The translations under genes and the position numbers were made by a program. A stretch of 58,000 bases of DNA from NCBI RefSeq assembly GCF_030272615.1, contig NC_081415.1:262560925-262618924 (forward strand), written 5' to 3'. Position 1 is the first letter of the stretch; the number at the start of each line of letters is the position of its first letter. The stretch is from Cryptomeria japonica (lineage: Eukaryota; Streptophyta; Pinopsida; Cupressales; Cupressaceae). The notes beneath the pieces are model-generated. The model saw only the letters and a program-made list of their open reading frames with translations, was not told where the DNA came from and searched no databases. Of this stretch, positions 22,511-34,317 are shown one piece after another.

Positions 22511-25080
22511 GTTATTGTGTCCTTAGGACACAATATGACCCAAAGCGACCCAATATGGTGTCATTAGGGGTCATATGGTGTCCTAAGATGTCATAAGGGT
22601 TCATGGTACACCATATGACCCCTATGGACACCATATGACCCCTAACGATACCATAGGACCCCTTAAGACACCAAATCATGTCGTTAGGGGTTATATGGTG
22701 TCCTACGACCCCATAAGACACAATATGACCCCTAAGGACATGATTTGGTGTCTTAAGGGGTCCTATGGTATTGTTAGGGGTCATATGGTGTTTTGTGACA
22801 CCATAGGACCCCTTAAGACACCAAATCATGTCGTTAGGGGTCATATTGTGTCTTAAGGGGTCCTATGGTGTCCATAGGGGTCATATGGTGTCCCATGAAA
22901 CCTTATGACCTCTTAGGACACCATATGACCCCTAATGACACCATATTGGGTCGCTTTGGGTCATATTGTGTCCTAAGGGGTCATATTGTGTCCTTAGGAC
23001 ACAATATGTCCCAAAGTGACCCAATATGATGTCATTAGGAGTCATATGATGTACTAAGAGGTCATAAGGGTTCATGGGACACCATATGACCAATGACAAC
23101 ACCATAGGACCCCTTAAGACACCAAATCATGTTGTTAGGGGTCATATTGTGTCCCACGACCCCATAAGACACAATATGACCCCTAATGACATGATTTGGT
23201 GTCTTAAGAGGTCCTATGGTGTCGTTAGGGGTCATATGTTGTCTTGTGAGACCATAGGACCCCTTAAGACACCAAATCATGTCGTTAGGGGTCATATTGT
23301 GTCTTAAGGGGTCCTATGGTGTCCATAGGGGTCACATTGTGTCCCATGAACCCTTATGACCTCTTAGGACACCATATGACCCCTAATGACACCATATTGG
23401 GTCGCTTTGGGTCATATTGTGTCCTAAGGACACATATGACCCCTAACGATACCATAGGACCCCTTCAGACACCAAATCATGTTGTTAGGGGTCATATTGT
23501 GTCATATGACCCTGTAAGACACAATATGACCCCTAATGACATGATTTAGTGTCTTAACGGGTCCTATGGTGTCGTGAGGGGTCATATGGTGTCTTGTGAC
23601 ACCATAGTACCCCTTAAGACACCAAATCATGTCGTTAGGGGAATTATTGTGTCTCAAGGGATCCTATGGTGTCCATAGGGGTCATATGGTGTCCCATGAA
23701 CCCTTATGACCTCTTAGGATAGCATATGACCCCTAATGACACCATATTGGGTCGCTTTGGGTCATATTGTGTCCTAAGGGGTCATATTGTGTCTTAAGGG
23801 GTCCTATGGTGTCCCAAGACACCATATGACCCCTAACGACACCATAGGACCCCTTGAGACACCAAATCATGTCATTAGGGGTCATATTATGTCTTAAGGG
23901 GTCCTATGGTGTCCATAGGGGTCATATGGTGTCCCATGAACCCTTATGACCTCTTAGGACACCATATGACCCCTAATGACACCATATTGGGTCGGTTTGG
24001 GTGATATTGTGTCCTAAGGGGTCATATTGTGTCTTAAGGGGTCCTATGGTGTCCCAAGACACCATATGAGCCCTAACGACACCATAGGACCCCTTAAGAC
24101 ACCAAATCATGTTGTTAGAGGTCATATTGTGTTTCAAGGTGTCCTATGGTGTCCATAGGGGTCATATGGTGTCCCATGAACCCTTATGACCTCTTAGGAC
24201 ACCATATGACCCCTAATGACACCATATTGGGTCGCTTTGGGTAATATTGTGTCCTAATGACCTCTTAGGTAACAATATGACCCCTATGGACACCATATGA
24301 CCCCTAACGACACCATAAAACCCCTTAAGACACCAAATCATGTCGTTAGGGGTCATATTGTGTCCTACGACCCCGAAAGACACAATATGACCCCTAACGA
24401 CATGATTTGGTGTCTTAAGGGGTCCTATGGTGTCGTTAGGGGTCATATGGTGTCTTGGGACACCATAGGACCCCTTAAGACACAATATGACCCCTCAGGA
24501 CACAATATGACCCAAAGCAACCCAATATGGTGTCATTAGGGGTTATATGGTGTCCTAAGACGTCCTAAGGGTTCACGGGACACCATATGACCCCTATGGA
24601 CACCATAGAACCCCATAAGACACAATATGACCCCTAACGACATGATTTGGTATCTTAAGGGGTCCTATGGTGTCACAAGACACTATATGACCCCTAACGA
24701 CACCATAGGACCCCTTAAGACACCAAATCATGTCGTTAGGGATCATATTGTGTCCTACGAGGTCGTAGGACACAATATGACCCCTAACGACATGATTTGG
24801 TGTCTTAAGGGGTCCTATGGTGTCGTTAGGGGTCATATGGTGTGTCCTTAGGACACAATATGACCCAAAGCGACCCAATATGGTTCCATTAGGGGTCATA
24901 TGGTGTCCTAAGAGGTCATAAGGGTTCATGGGACACCATATGACCCCTAAAGACACCATAGGACCCCTTAAGACACCAAATCATGTTGTTAGGGGTCATA
25001 TTGTGAGCTACGACCTCGTAAGACATAATATGACCCCTAATGACATGATTTGGTGTCTTAAGGGTTCCTATGGTGTCGTT

Positions 25081-25200
25081 AGGGGTCGTATGGTGTCTTG
25101 TGACACCATACGACCCCTTTAGACACCAAATCATGTCATTAGGGGTCGTATGGTGTCTTGTGACACCATATGACCCCTTTAGACACCAAATCATGTCATT
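25081..25200. repeat. 60-bp higher-order duplication inside the satellite
   Basis: Two consecutive 60-bp units differing at one base. Each contains a GGTGTCTTGTGACACC hairpin centre. Confidence 0.9.
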
Positions 25201-26653
25201 AGGGGTCATATTGTTTCTTAAGATGTCCTATGGTGTCCATAGGGGTCATATGGTGTCCCATGAACCCTTATGACCTCTTAGGACACCATATGACCGCTAA
25301 TGACACCATATTGGATCGCTTTGGGTCATATTGTGTCCTAAGGACACAATATGACTCCTAACAACACCATAGGACCCCTTAAGACACCAAATCATGTCAT
25401 TAGGGGTCATATTGTGTCCTACGACCCCGTAAGTCACAATATGACCCCTAATGACATGATTTGGTGTCTTAAGGGGTTGTATGGTGTCGTTAGGGGTCAT
25501 ATGGTGTCTTGTGAGACCATAGAACCTCTTAAGACATCTAATCATGTTGTTAGGGGTCATATTGTGTCTTAAGGGGTCCTATGGTGTCCCATGAACCCTT
25601 ATGACCTCTTAGGACACCATATGACCCCTAATGACACCATATTGGGTCTCTTTGGGTCATATTGTGTCCTAAGGGGTCATATTATGTCTTAAGGGGTCCT
25701 ATTTCTTCCCAAGACACCATATGACCCCTAACGACACCATAGGACCCCTTAAGACACCAAATCATGTCGGTAGGGGTCATATTGTGTCTTAAGGGGTCCT
25801 ATGGTGTCCATAGGGGTCATATGGTGTCCCATGAACCCTTATGACCTCTTAGGACACCATATGACCCCTAATGACACCATATTGGGTCGTTTTGGGGTCA
25901 TATTGTGTCCTAAGGGGTCATATTGTGTCTTAAGGGGTCCTATGGTGTCCCAAGACACCATATGACCCTTAATGACACCATATGAGCCCTTAAGACACCA
26001 AATCATGTTGTTAGGGGTCATATTGTGTCCTATGACCCCATAAGATACAATATGACCCCTAACGACATGATTTGGTGTCTTAAGGGGTTCTATGGTGTCG
26101 TTAGGGGTCATATGGTGTCCATAGGGGTCATATGGTGTCATTAGGGTTCATATGGTGTCCTAAAAGGTTATAAGGGTTCATGGGACACCATATGACCCCT
26201 ATGGACACCATAGGACCCCTTAAGACACAATATGACCCCTACCGACATGATTTGGTTTCTTAAGGGGTTGTATGGTGTTGTTAGGGGTCATATGGTGTCT
26301 TGGGACAAAATAGGACCCCTTAAGACACAATATGACCCCTTAGGACACAATATGACCCAAAGAGACCCAATATGGTGTCATTAGGGGTCATATGGTGTCC
26401 TAAGAGGTCATAACGGTTCATGGGACACCATACGACCCCTTAGACACAATATGACCCCTAACGACATGATTTGATGTCTTAAGAGGTCCTATGGTGTCAC
26501 AAGACACCATATGACCCCTAACGACACCATAGGACCCCTTAAGACACCAAATCATGTCATTAGGGGTCATATTGTGACTTACGGGGTCGTAGGACATAAT
26601 ATGACCCCTAATGACATGATTTGGTATCTTAAGGGGTCCTATGGTGTTGTTAG

Positions 26654-26688
26654 GGGTCATATTGTGTCCTTAGGACACAATATGACCC
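26654..26688. repeat. 35-bp perfect palindrome inside the satellite
   Basis: Two 17-bp arms around a single central T, at a monomer orientation switch (GTGTCCT-T-AGGACAC core). Confidence 0.9.
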
Positions 26689-27678
26689 AAAGCGATCCAA
26701 TATGGTGTCATTAGTGGTCATATGGTGTCCTAAGAGGTCATAAGGGTTCATGGGACACCATATGACCCCTATGGACACCATAGGACCCCTTAAGACACAA
26801 TATGACCCCTAATGACATGATTTGGTGTCTTAAGGGGTCTTATGGTGTCACAAGACACCATACAACCCCTAATGACACCATAGGACCCCTTAAGACACCA
26901 AATAATGTCATTAGGGGTCATATTGTGTCTTATGAGGTCGTAGGACACAATATGACCCCTAACAACATGATTTGGTGTCTTAAGGCGTCCTATGGTGTCG
27001 TTAGCGGTCATATGGTGTCCATAGGGTCATATGGTGTCCCATGAACCCTTATGACCTCTTAGGACACCATATGACCCCTAATGACACCATATTGGGTTGC
27101 TTTGGGTCATATTGTGTCCTAAGGACACACCATATGACCCCTAATGACACCATAGGAACCCTTAAAACACCAAATCATGTCGTTAGGGGTCATATTGTGT
27201 CTTACAGGGTTGTAGGACACAATATGACCCCTAACAACATGATTTGGTGTCTTAAGGGGTCATATGGTGTTGTTAGGGGTCATATGGTGTCTTGGGACAC
27301 CATAGGACCCCTTAAGACACAATATGACCCCTTAGGACACAATATGACCCAAAGCGACCCAATATGGTGTCATTAGGGGTCATATGGTGTCCTAAGATGT
27401 CATAAGGGTTCATGGGACACCATATGACCCTTATGGACACCATAGGAGCCCTTAAGACACAATATGACCCCTAACAACATGATTTGGTGTCTTAAGGGGT
27501 CCTATGGTGTCACAAGACACCATATGACCCCTAACAACACCATAGGATCCCTTAAGACACCAAATCATGTCATTAGGGGTCATATTTTGTCTTATGGGGT
27601 TGTAGGACACAATATGACCCCTAACGACATGATTTGGTGTCTTAAGGGGTCCTATGGTGTCGTTAGGGGTCATATTGT

Positions 27679-29391
27679 ATGTCTTCGGTAGAGGAGGTAT
27701 GTTTTGAATATTTTCATACACAACCTACATATGTTCAGAAACATGACATTGATACAAGTTAGCATATAATTGTCATTGATAATAACAAATTATATCTACT
27801 AATCAAAAAATAAAATAAACACACATCTACTTGAGGCATCTCTTCTTCTTCTTTAGGTATACTAGGTGTAGTCATCAAGGATGTGAAGCCATGAATTCTC
27901 TATATATATACACAACAAGTATATGAAACTATCAATCTATGTCTAGACATGTATAATCACTATACGTTATTTAAACTATTCATTCAATCATATTTGCATT
28001 CAATTACCTTTCCCTTGTCTCCAACTGCACTACCAGATCCTAAATCACACTACCCTGCACTCATGCTGCTTGTGCCCTACAAGAGTAAAATAAGATATAC
28101 ATGCAAGTTACTACATAATCTAATTAATACCAATATAAATGATGAGCATGTATGTACAATAAAATACAAATGACTAGGTGCAATAATATATGTACCGTCA
28201 AGCTATCAAGGTCAAATGAAATGGCCGACAAGGTGCCCTCCTGAATCTGTCTCAACTCATCCTCGGTCATCAACTGTTAAATAGACCATGTAAATAAAAA
28301 TTAGTACTTAATATTATCTAATTTATAAATATTTAATTAAAATATAACATGAACTATGAAAATACAAATCTTACCACTACATCATCAATGTATGATGATG
28401 GTGCTTCCTCACCTCTAGCATGTGAGGACTCCCCAGGGTATCCTCCAGTCTATGTAATAAGATCTGGTGCATCATGCATCTCATGCACCTCATAATCTGC
28501 ACTGTCCACAGGATGATCAACGGGTTGTCCTACTGGACCCAAGCATACGTTCCCACACATGACACAACTATGGGGCATGCATATGTGTGGAGCCGAGGAT
28601 GATGTGTCAATGCCACCAGATGCACCACTACCATCAAGAGTAGGTTGAGCTACTGATGTAGCTTGAGAAACCAAAAGGCTACTCAAAGAGTGAATAGCCG
28701 ATATGGTCCGTGAAGCTGCCTCAGAAATGATATCAGGATGCTGCACTATAGGTGGGGTATCAATAGGAGGAGGGGGGACATATGGGCCCTGGACTACTCT
28801 GACTGCCCCAGGTCTATTTTGGGGCATACCTAAACCTACACCTTGGAAAGGTTGGATGTCAAAGTAGTTCACATGTTTGTGTAAAACAAACTCAGCATAC
28901 AATTTTTTTATAAAATAGAAGGGGATACCAAGATTATTGTTGGGTGGTTTGTTGAAAACCATCCACCAATGATCTCAAAAGTTTTTCACAATCCCATCAT
29001 TTGTGCACCATTTAATAGAAAGTTTTTTTTTTTTGGGATCTACAGGCTGACCAATATGGGGATTGACAAACAATGAGGTGATTTCGGCTTTGGATATCTC
29101 AAGATCCTTGATATCCTTATATGACAAGCCATCTACATATTTTTCCCTCATAGAATCTTGCCACAAAAGGGCGACATCGTGCTCCTCAGTCATGGTTTCC
29201 ATACTTTTTATGATCGACATGAGAGGATCAAACATTGGGTTTAGACGAGGGATCTTACGATATACTTCTGCAATCCCCCTCAATTCATTCAAATTTTGTG
29301 CAATCAAATCCTGAATTGAGGGGGGGTTTGGCAAATGAGGGTTTGGTTGTTGCAGTTGTGGTTCATCAGTGTTTTCATTGTTATCCCCCAT
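27679..29391 (-). pseudogene. Spliced gene of unknown function, five readable exons, truncated by the satellite
   Basis: Start ATG at 29,391. Exon 1 (29,391-28,375) reads MGDNNENTDEPQLQQPNP and continues in one frame with a TGA at 28,975 and a TAG at 28,450. It ends at a GTAAG donor. Exon 2 (28,273-28,196, 26 codons) follows AACAG and ends before GTACAT. Exon 3 (28,076-28,008, 23 codons, one TAG at 28,050) follows TTGTAG and ends before GTAATT. Exon 4 (27,899 to about 27,831 or 27,825) follows a TATATATAG acceptor and encodes TPSIPKEEEEMPQ. Exon 5 starts at 27,724 after TATGTAG, encodes VYENIQNIPPLPK, and runs directly into the satellite at 27,678. All junctions are phase 0, which supports the model. 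The protein has a Pro-rich head, a Lys-rich patch with WCTNDG, a Pro/Val linker and a Cys/His cluster (HICMPHSCVMCGNVC). I do not recognise the family; a transposon-borne or repeat-associated gene is likely. Confidence 0.6.
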
Positions 29392-29433
29392 TTTTAACCT
29401 AATTGAATGTAAACAATTAAATTTAGTTAACAA

Positions 29434-29779
29434 ACTTAAACAATTAGGTATTTGATTTTAAAAAACCTAGTTTTCATAAAAAAATCATATTTTCAATGAA
29501 AAATCAAATAAACATTAACAAAAAATACAAAAAATACAAAAAATGAATGAAAATGATTCAAAATGATAAAATTCTTACCTCTGAATCTATCTTTTAGTAA
29601 TTTTTTGTCAAAAAACCAAATATCGGATGGAGTGGATATCGGATTTTGATGAAATCGCGTGACCTGTGAGTTAAAAATGACTCACAGGCTGCCACTGTCG
29701 AAATATAAAAGTCTCAGAAAATCGGATATCCGATAAAATCGGATATCTGATTTTTATACTTAAATTATTTTTAAATAAC
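29434..29779. other. Upstream flank of the spliced gene, with ATCGGATATC motifs
   Basis: Contains the motif at 29,622-29,655 and a hairpin-forming pair at 29,718-29,756 (AATCGGATATCCGAT core) matching the one at 22,204-22,257. No TATA box or clear promoter was identified upstream of the ATG. Confidence 0.55.
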
Positions 29780-30071
29780 ATATATAATATAATATAATAC
29801 GTATTGTATTATATTATATAATATAATATAATATTATATTATATAATATAATATAATATAATATTATATTATATAATATAATATAATATAATATTATATT
29901 ATATTATATATAATATTACATTATATATAATATAATATTATATTATATTATATTATATATAATATTATATTATATTATATATATTATTATATTATATATA
30001 TTATTATATAATATATATTATATAATATAATAATAGATTATGTATTATATAATATGTAACATATAATATAT
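29780..30071. repeat. AT-only palindromic low-complexity tract
   Basis: Almost 300 bp of TATAATATAATATTATAT-like sequence, self-complementary throughout. Confidence 0.95.
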
Positions 30072-30269
30072 TTTTAAATTAAAATTACAAATAAAAATCG
30101 GATATCCAATTTGCATTGGTAATTACCAGGCCAAGGTGTACTAACACCCAGGCCAGGCAAAAAGTCAACACGGATTTTCACATTTTTAGGCGAGTGAAGA
30201 AGGCTATTTTTTTCACATCGCCACTTTTTGGCCCCCCTTGATCCTGCACTAACCCTCTACCCCTAAAAT

Positions 30270-31526
30270 ATAAAATTAATCACAAAAATAGATATGATAA
30301 ATTGCAGCAATAACAAAGATAAGCATCTTGAAATCACAAAACACAACACCAATATTTTGACATAGAAAACCCAGTTAAGGGAAAAACCACGATGGGAACC
30401 CACCCACAATAAGATGATACTCTGCATTAGTATGTATAAATATTACAATGGGAATGGACATGCATTCAAGCACATTTCCTCGAGCTTACAACTTAAAATA
30501 CAATGACTGAGAAGGCTACAACCCTTAGGGAAGTCTCACTAACTTACAAAAACATTAGGAATACAATCTGGAAGAAATGTACTGCAACAATACCATCTGC
30601 AAATGCCTAATGGAAGTTCCAATTAAGCACAAATATTTGCTCTGCACTACTCCAATCTCAATAGACCACACTGAAAGATAAATTCACTTGTTCGCACATT
30701 TATAACTCTCTGATAATCAAGACACACCACCGATACATGAATTACATGAATATGACAATTCATCAACCTTGACAACAAGGTCGACTAAACCCTTAACACC
30801 TTATTAAAAAATTACATTACACGATACAAATATTTACCACCGGACCAATATAATGATATACATGACATAACATGAACCTAAATGAAATCTCCAAGCACGC
30901 AACACCACCAAAAATTATGCCAAGATCAACTGCAACACGCTACACCATCAGGAAAATCACATAACATGAAGAACACCACCAGATCATGAAAATCAACAAC
31001 AACTCACACAACAACCAATGTGGATCATCAAAACAAATAGGACACAATTAGGAAACACTATCAAGCATGTTAGAATCATCGACAACAACCACAACAACAC
31101 TATCTTTCAAATCTTCATCGATCAATATTTGAACCTCAAGAACACTCAAACAACAACAAATGTCATGAAGAAAGGATAACTTGCGGAACACCAAATTATG
31201 AACCATCTTAAATTAAGATACACATGAACATCCCAAGCACTCTCCCAAAATAACAACTCAAGATCTAATTGCACCAAAATATACCAGTGAAAATACTGAA
31301 CTCTGCAAAGCACTGATAAAAAAACTAAACAACAAACCAGATCATATGGTATGATCAATTAACTTCCCGGATCACTGAAACTAATACAAAAAGATGTTCT
31401 GATACTAGAGATACTTAATGCACAAACATGATACCAATAAGCCAATCTGCAACAAATAGAGCAATGGATCATAGGAATATCTTGACATCAATGACAACAA
31501 CATATCCTAGTAGCAGCAATGACCAA
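30270..31526 (-). mobile_element. Sirevirus-like copia LTR, truncated copy
   Basis: Matches 19,060-20,280 along its length, including AAAAACCACGATGGGAACCC, AATGCACATGCATTC-like, and the right-hand TATCCTAGTAG block. It stops short of the terminal CAACA and polypurine tract (break at about 31,526), and its left terminus with the G-run is missing. Confidence 0.7.
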
Positions 31527-33893
31527 TATAACTATTCTACCCAAACCTCAAGTATTATTAATTACATTAACATTTGATTACAAAGACAAACTCCCAATGA
31601 GATATTCTGGTGATCTAGACTCTGGTTAACTAGGTTGTCTACTCCTCATGACCCCATTCACTCACTTGTAAGCCCGGTCCCCCTAGCATGCACCTAGACC
31701 TTAGGGTTACAACATAGCACACACATGATGATGGGCTCTCAATACATTCTAACCGAATAACCAAGGTTTAACAATCAATATAAGCTCATGAGACATGAAT
31801 AACATATGTCATTAACCTTATAAACAACATGAATCACACATCATGCATATAATAACAACCAAATGAGCCCAAAGAATAATAATAGAAAGGCATAGCATAG
31901 TCCTTAAATCCAACATGCAAACAAGAACCTCCATTATCAAAGACATAACAATAAGAAAGAGTAAGGCACACATACATCTTAGTCAACCATAACATAATAC
32001 AATCGTGAACAATGGATATCAGACCTCATGCCGGAGCATATTCAAATCATCCTCAACAACAGGGTATTCTCCTTCTTGCTGGAGCTATAACATGTACACA
32101 CAATCCTCAATGGTAAGGTAATATCCCTCTTATCGGAGCCCAAATAACAATGAAACATTCAAATTTGAGAAATACACAGAGCCAAAAACATCAACGACAT
32201 CACAACATGCCTTTGGTAAAAATCCAAAATCATAAAAAATTAATCACAACTGGCAAAATTATTAAAAACCCACTAAAAAGGCAGAATCATGCATTTTACA
32301 AATCTTTTAGCGCATATGACAAATTTTCTAGCACATTTGCTAAATCTTTTAGAGCATTCATTAAATATATTTAGAGCTTCTGTTAATTCTTTTAGAGAAT
32401 TCATTGATTCTTTTAGAGCATTTGTTAATTTCTATCACACATTTGTTAAACAGAATAGCGCATGTTTTCTTAGGGCATATGCCCAGAAAGTCACGAAAAA
32501 CACAAAAATCAACCTAGCTTCCCATAAAAATGAAAACTTTATAAAATATATTTATCCCAAGGTCTCATAGGCACATTTATATTTATCAAACTTTATGATA
32601 ATTTCTCAAAATTGCTCTCGGCAGACAATCTTTTCGCGGACATGAAGAAAACAAACTTTTAAATTAAAAAAATAGAGGAAATAGATCTCCAACCTGGAAA
32701 AATTGAAGTTATGGGAAAAGAATCTAGAGAAGCGCAATCAACCAAAATCGAGCCAAAGCAAATGAAGCTTTCAAATCTTCAACTATACAAAAAATTCCCC
32801 CAAAAGCCAATAACCCGACAAAGCTCAAGAAAATATATTATATAGAATATTAAAGCCAAAATCATGAAATAATGTCGGCCAATCAAAAAAATAGAATAAA
32901 ATATATTTCTTACCAACCCTTCTCGAAAACCAAGGTAAGAATAATAAAATATTATTTAACCAACTTACCTCAAACTCACAGCTAATAGCAAAACAAGGTA
33001 CGTAAAGAATATAATATCAATTAACCCAAAAGAATAAATAGGAAATAATAATATAGTTGACCAAGGATGAATTAAACCATGGGCACAATTAAATATAAAA
33101 GCCCATTAATAAAATAACCAAGGGTGTATAAATAAATACCCAAATTAATAAATAATAAATATCCAATAGTCATTAAATCAATAAATAAATAATCAACAAT
33201 ATAAAATCACTTATAAAATATAAATCGCAATATTAATCTCTTATTAATATTAAATATTAATGTCAACTATTTATTTAATTTATATTATAAATTATATAAA
33301 TCCATTAATTTAATTTAACATTATTAAACTATATAAATTAATCAATTAATTAATAATATAATTATTCAATAATCATAACACTACAAAGCAATCCAACATA
33401 GGATAACTCAAGAAACCACTTGATGCTAAAAAACAACTCACACCAAGACTCTAAACTAACAAGGGTAATCAACTTAAACCTAGAGTGTAGAACGGGTTTT
33501 CATGTAATCTCTGATCAACTTGCCATTGGTATAAGACATGCTCAAACCTATGAAGTTAGATGGAGTCGATGTCTGGTACCTGCAAACCTGTCACCACCAA
33601 GACACACACAACAACATATATAATAACATATATCATAAATGATCAGGCAAGTGAAGAGAATCTCAACATCATATCATGCTTGCAATGAGTGATATAATAT
33701 TGTCTCTATCACAAACATAGTAGAAGATAGTCACGATAACCAAGCACTATCAAAATCATCATCATATCCAATATAATCATGAATTAGAGTTAGTAGATGG
33801 TTAGATACCATCAAATCATCATAAAGTAAACTGTTATATCAATATGATCTATTGATGTACACAAGACATGATGAATCAAGGAGGGGCACTACA
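31527..33893 (-). mobile_element. Probable Ty3/gypsy LTR, minus orientation
   Basis: The right end on the minus strand reads TGTAGTGCCCCTCC (from 33,893), close to TGTAGTACCCCTACC at 54,000. No pol-like frame is present. Much of 32,830-33,400 is AATTAATTA-rich. The inner boundary with the copia fragment at 31,526 lacks a clean terminus, so the extent is uncertain. Confidence 0.4.
32292..32459 (+). repeat. 21-bp minisatellite encoding heptads
   Basis: Eight 21-bp units, in frame with the ATG at 32,289, encode seven-residue repeats such as HFTNLLA, HMTNFLA, ASVNSFR, EFIDSFR and AFVNFYH within a 93-codon open frame (to 32,570). Hydrophobic residues recur at fixed heptad positions. The frame lies on the strand opposite to the LTR, so protein function is doubtful. 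Confidence 0.8.
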
Positions 33894-34085
33894 ATATATG
33901 TATGTATGTATGTACAGATGTACCCGTACTCGTACCCTACTCAGGGAAAAAAAATTAATTGTATCTGCAAATCCGTATATGTATCTATATCTATACCCAT
34001 ACTCGAATTGGTAACTTAGGTTAATACTATTTAGGAAAGATGTATCCAAAACAATAGGTTTCTTCCAAATAGTCTTTATCTATAG
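33894..34085. other. Short spacer with TATG/TACCCG microrepeats
   Basis: Starts with (TATG)n at about 33,896-33,914. Nothing else recognised. Confidence 0.5.
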
Positions 34086-34317
34086 ATCAAAGAACTCGCA
34101 TTTTCATCAAACATAGTTCCAGAAATCAAATCAAATCTATCGGGATATCAATTTCACAAAAATTCGCAAAACTCCAAAGATCAATTATCTCAATTGATCT
34201 CCCGAGGGGGCATCATCATACCACATTTTAGCAATCAAGAGCTGAGGCATCCTATCAAACCAATATCATCATCAAAATGAGATTATTCTTTGAATCAATG
34301 CGCCATCACACCTCACA
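34086..34317 (+). mobile_element. 3' internal fragment of a second Tat element copy
   Basis: Matches 46,210-46,448, the sequence just before the PPT of the main element (shared ATCAAAGAACTCGCATTTTC at the start). The PPT and the first bases of the LTR are missing at the junction, so this fragment runs directly into the left LTR. Confidence 0.85.

Larger units (their letters stand above)
22511..27678. repeat. 20-bp satellite array with monomers in both orientations
   Basis: About 258 monomers fit the consensus GTCCTAAGGGGTCATATTGT and close variants (GTCTTAAGGGGTCCTATGGT, GTCCATAGGGGTCATATGGT, GTCGCTTTGGGTCATATTGT). Blocks of monomers alternate with blocks of their reverse complement, so switch points form hairpins such as GGTGTCCCAAGACACC. 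Higher-order units are visible, for example a 240-bp (12-monomer) unit at 23,761-24,000 repeated at 24,001-24,240, and a 60-bp unit at 25,081-25,200. Open frames on both strands repeat MTPNDTIGPLKTPNHVVRG-like peptides. They follow from the 60-bp periodicity (three monomers = 20 codons) and are not taken as genes. Confidence 0.95.

Noticed and set aside
22511-27678. A CRISPR-like array of regularly spaced repeats
   Set aside because: There are no unique spacers; every segment is a variant of the same monomer, and the context is plant nuclear DNA.
22512-27721. Many open frames on both strands in the satellite, with repeated MTPND / GPLKTPNHVVRG peptides
   Set aside because: They arise from a 20-bp monomer (three monomers = 20 codons) and appear on both strands with related sequence, so they do not signal a protein.
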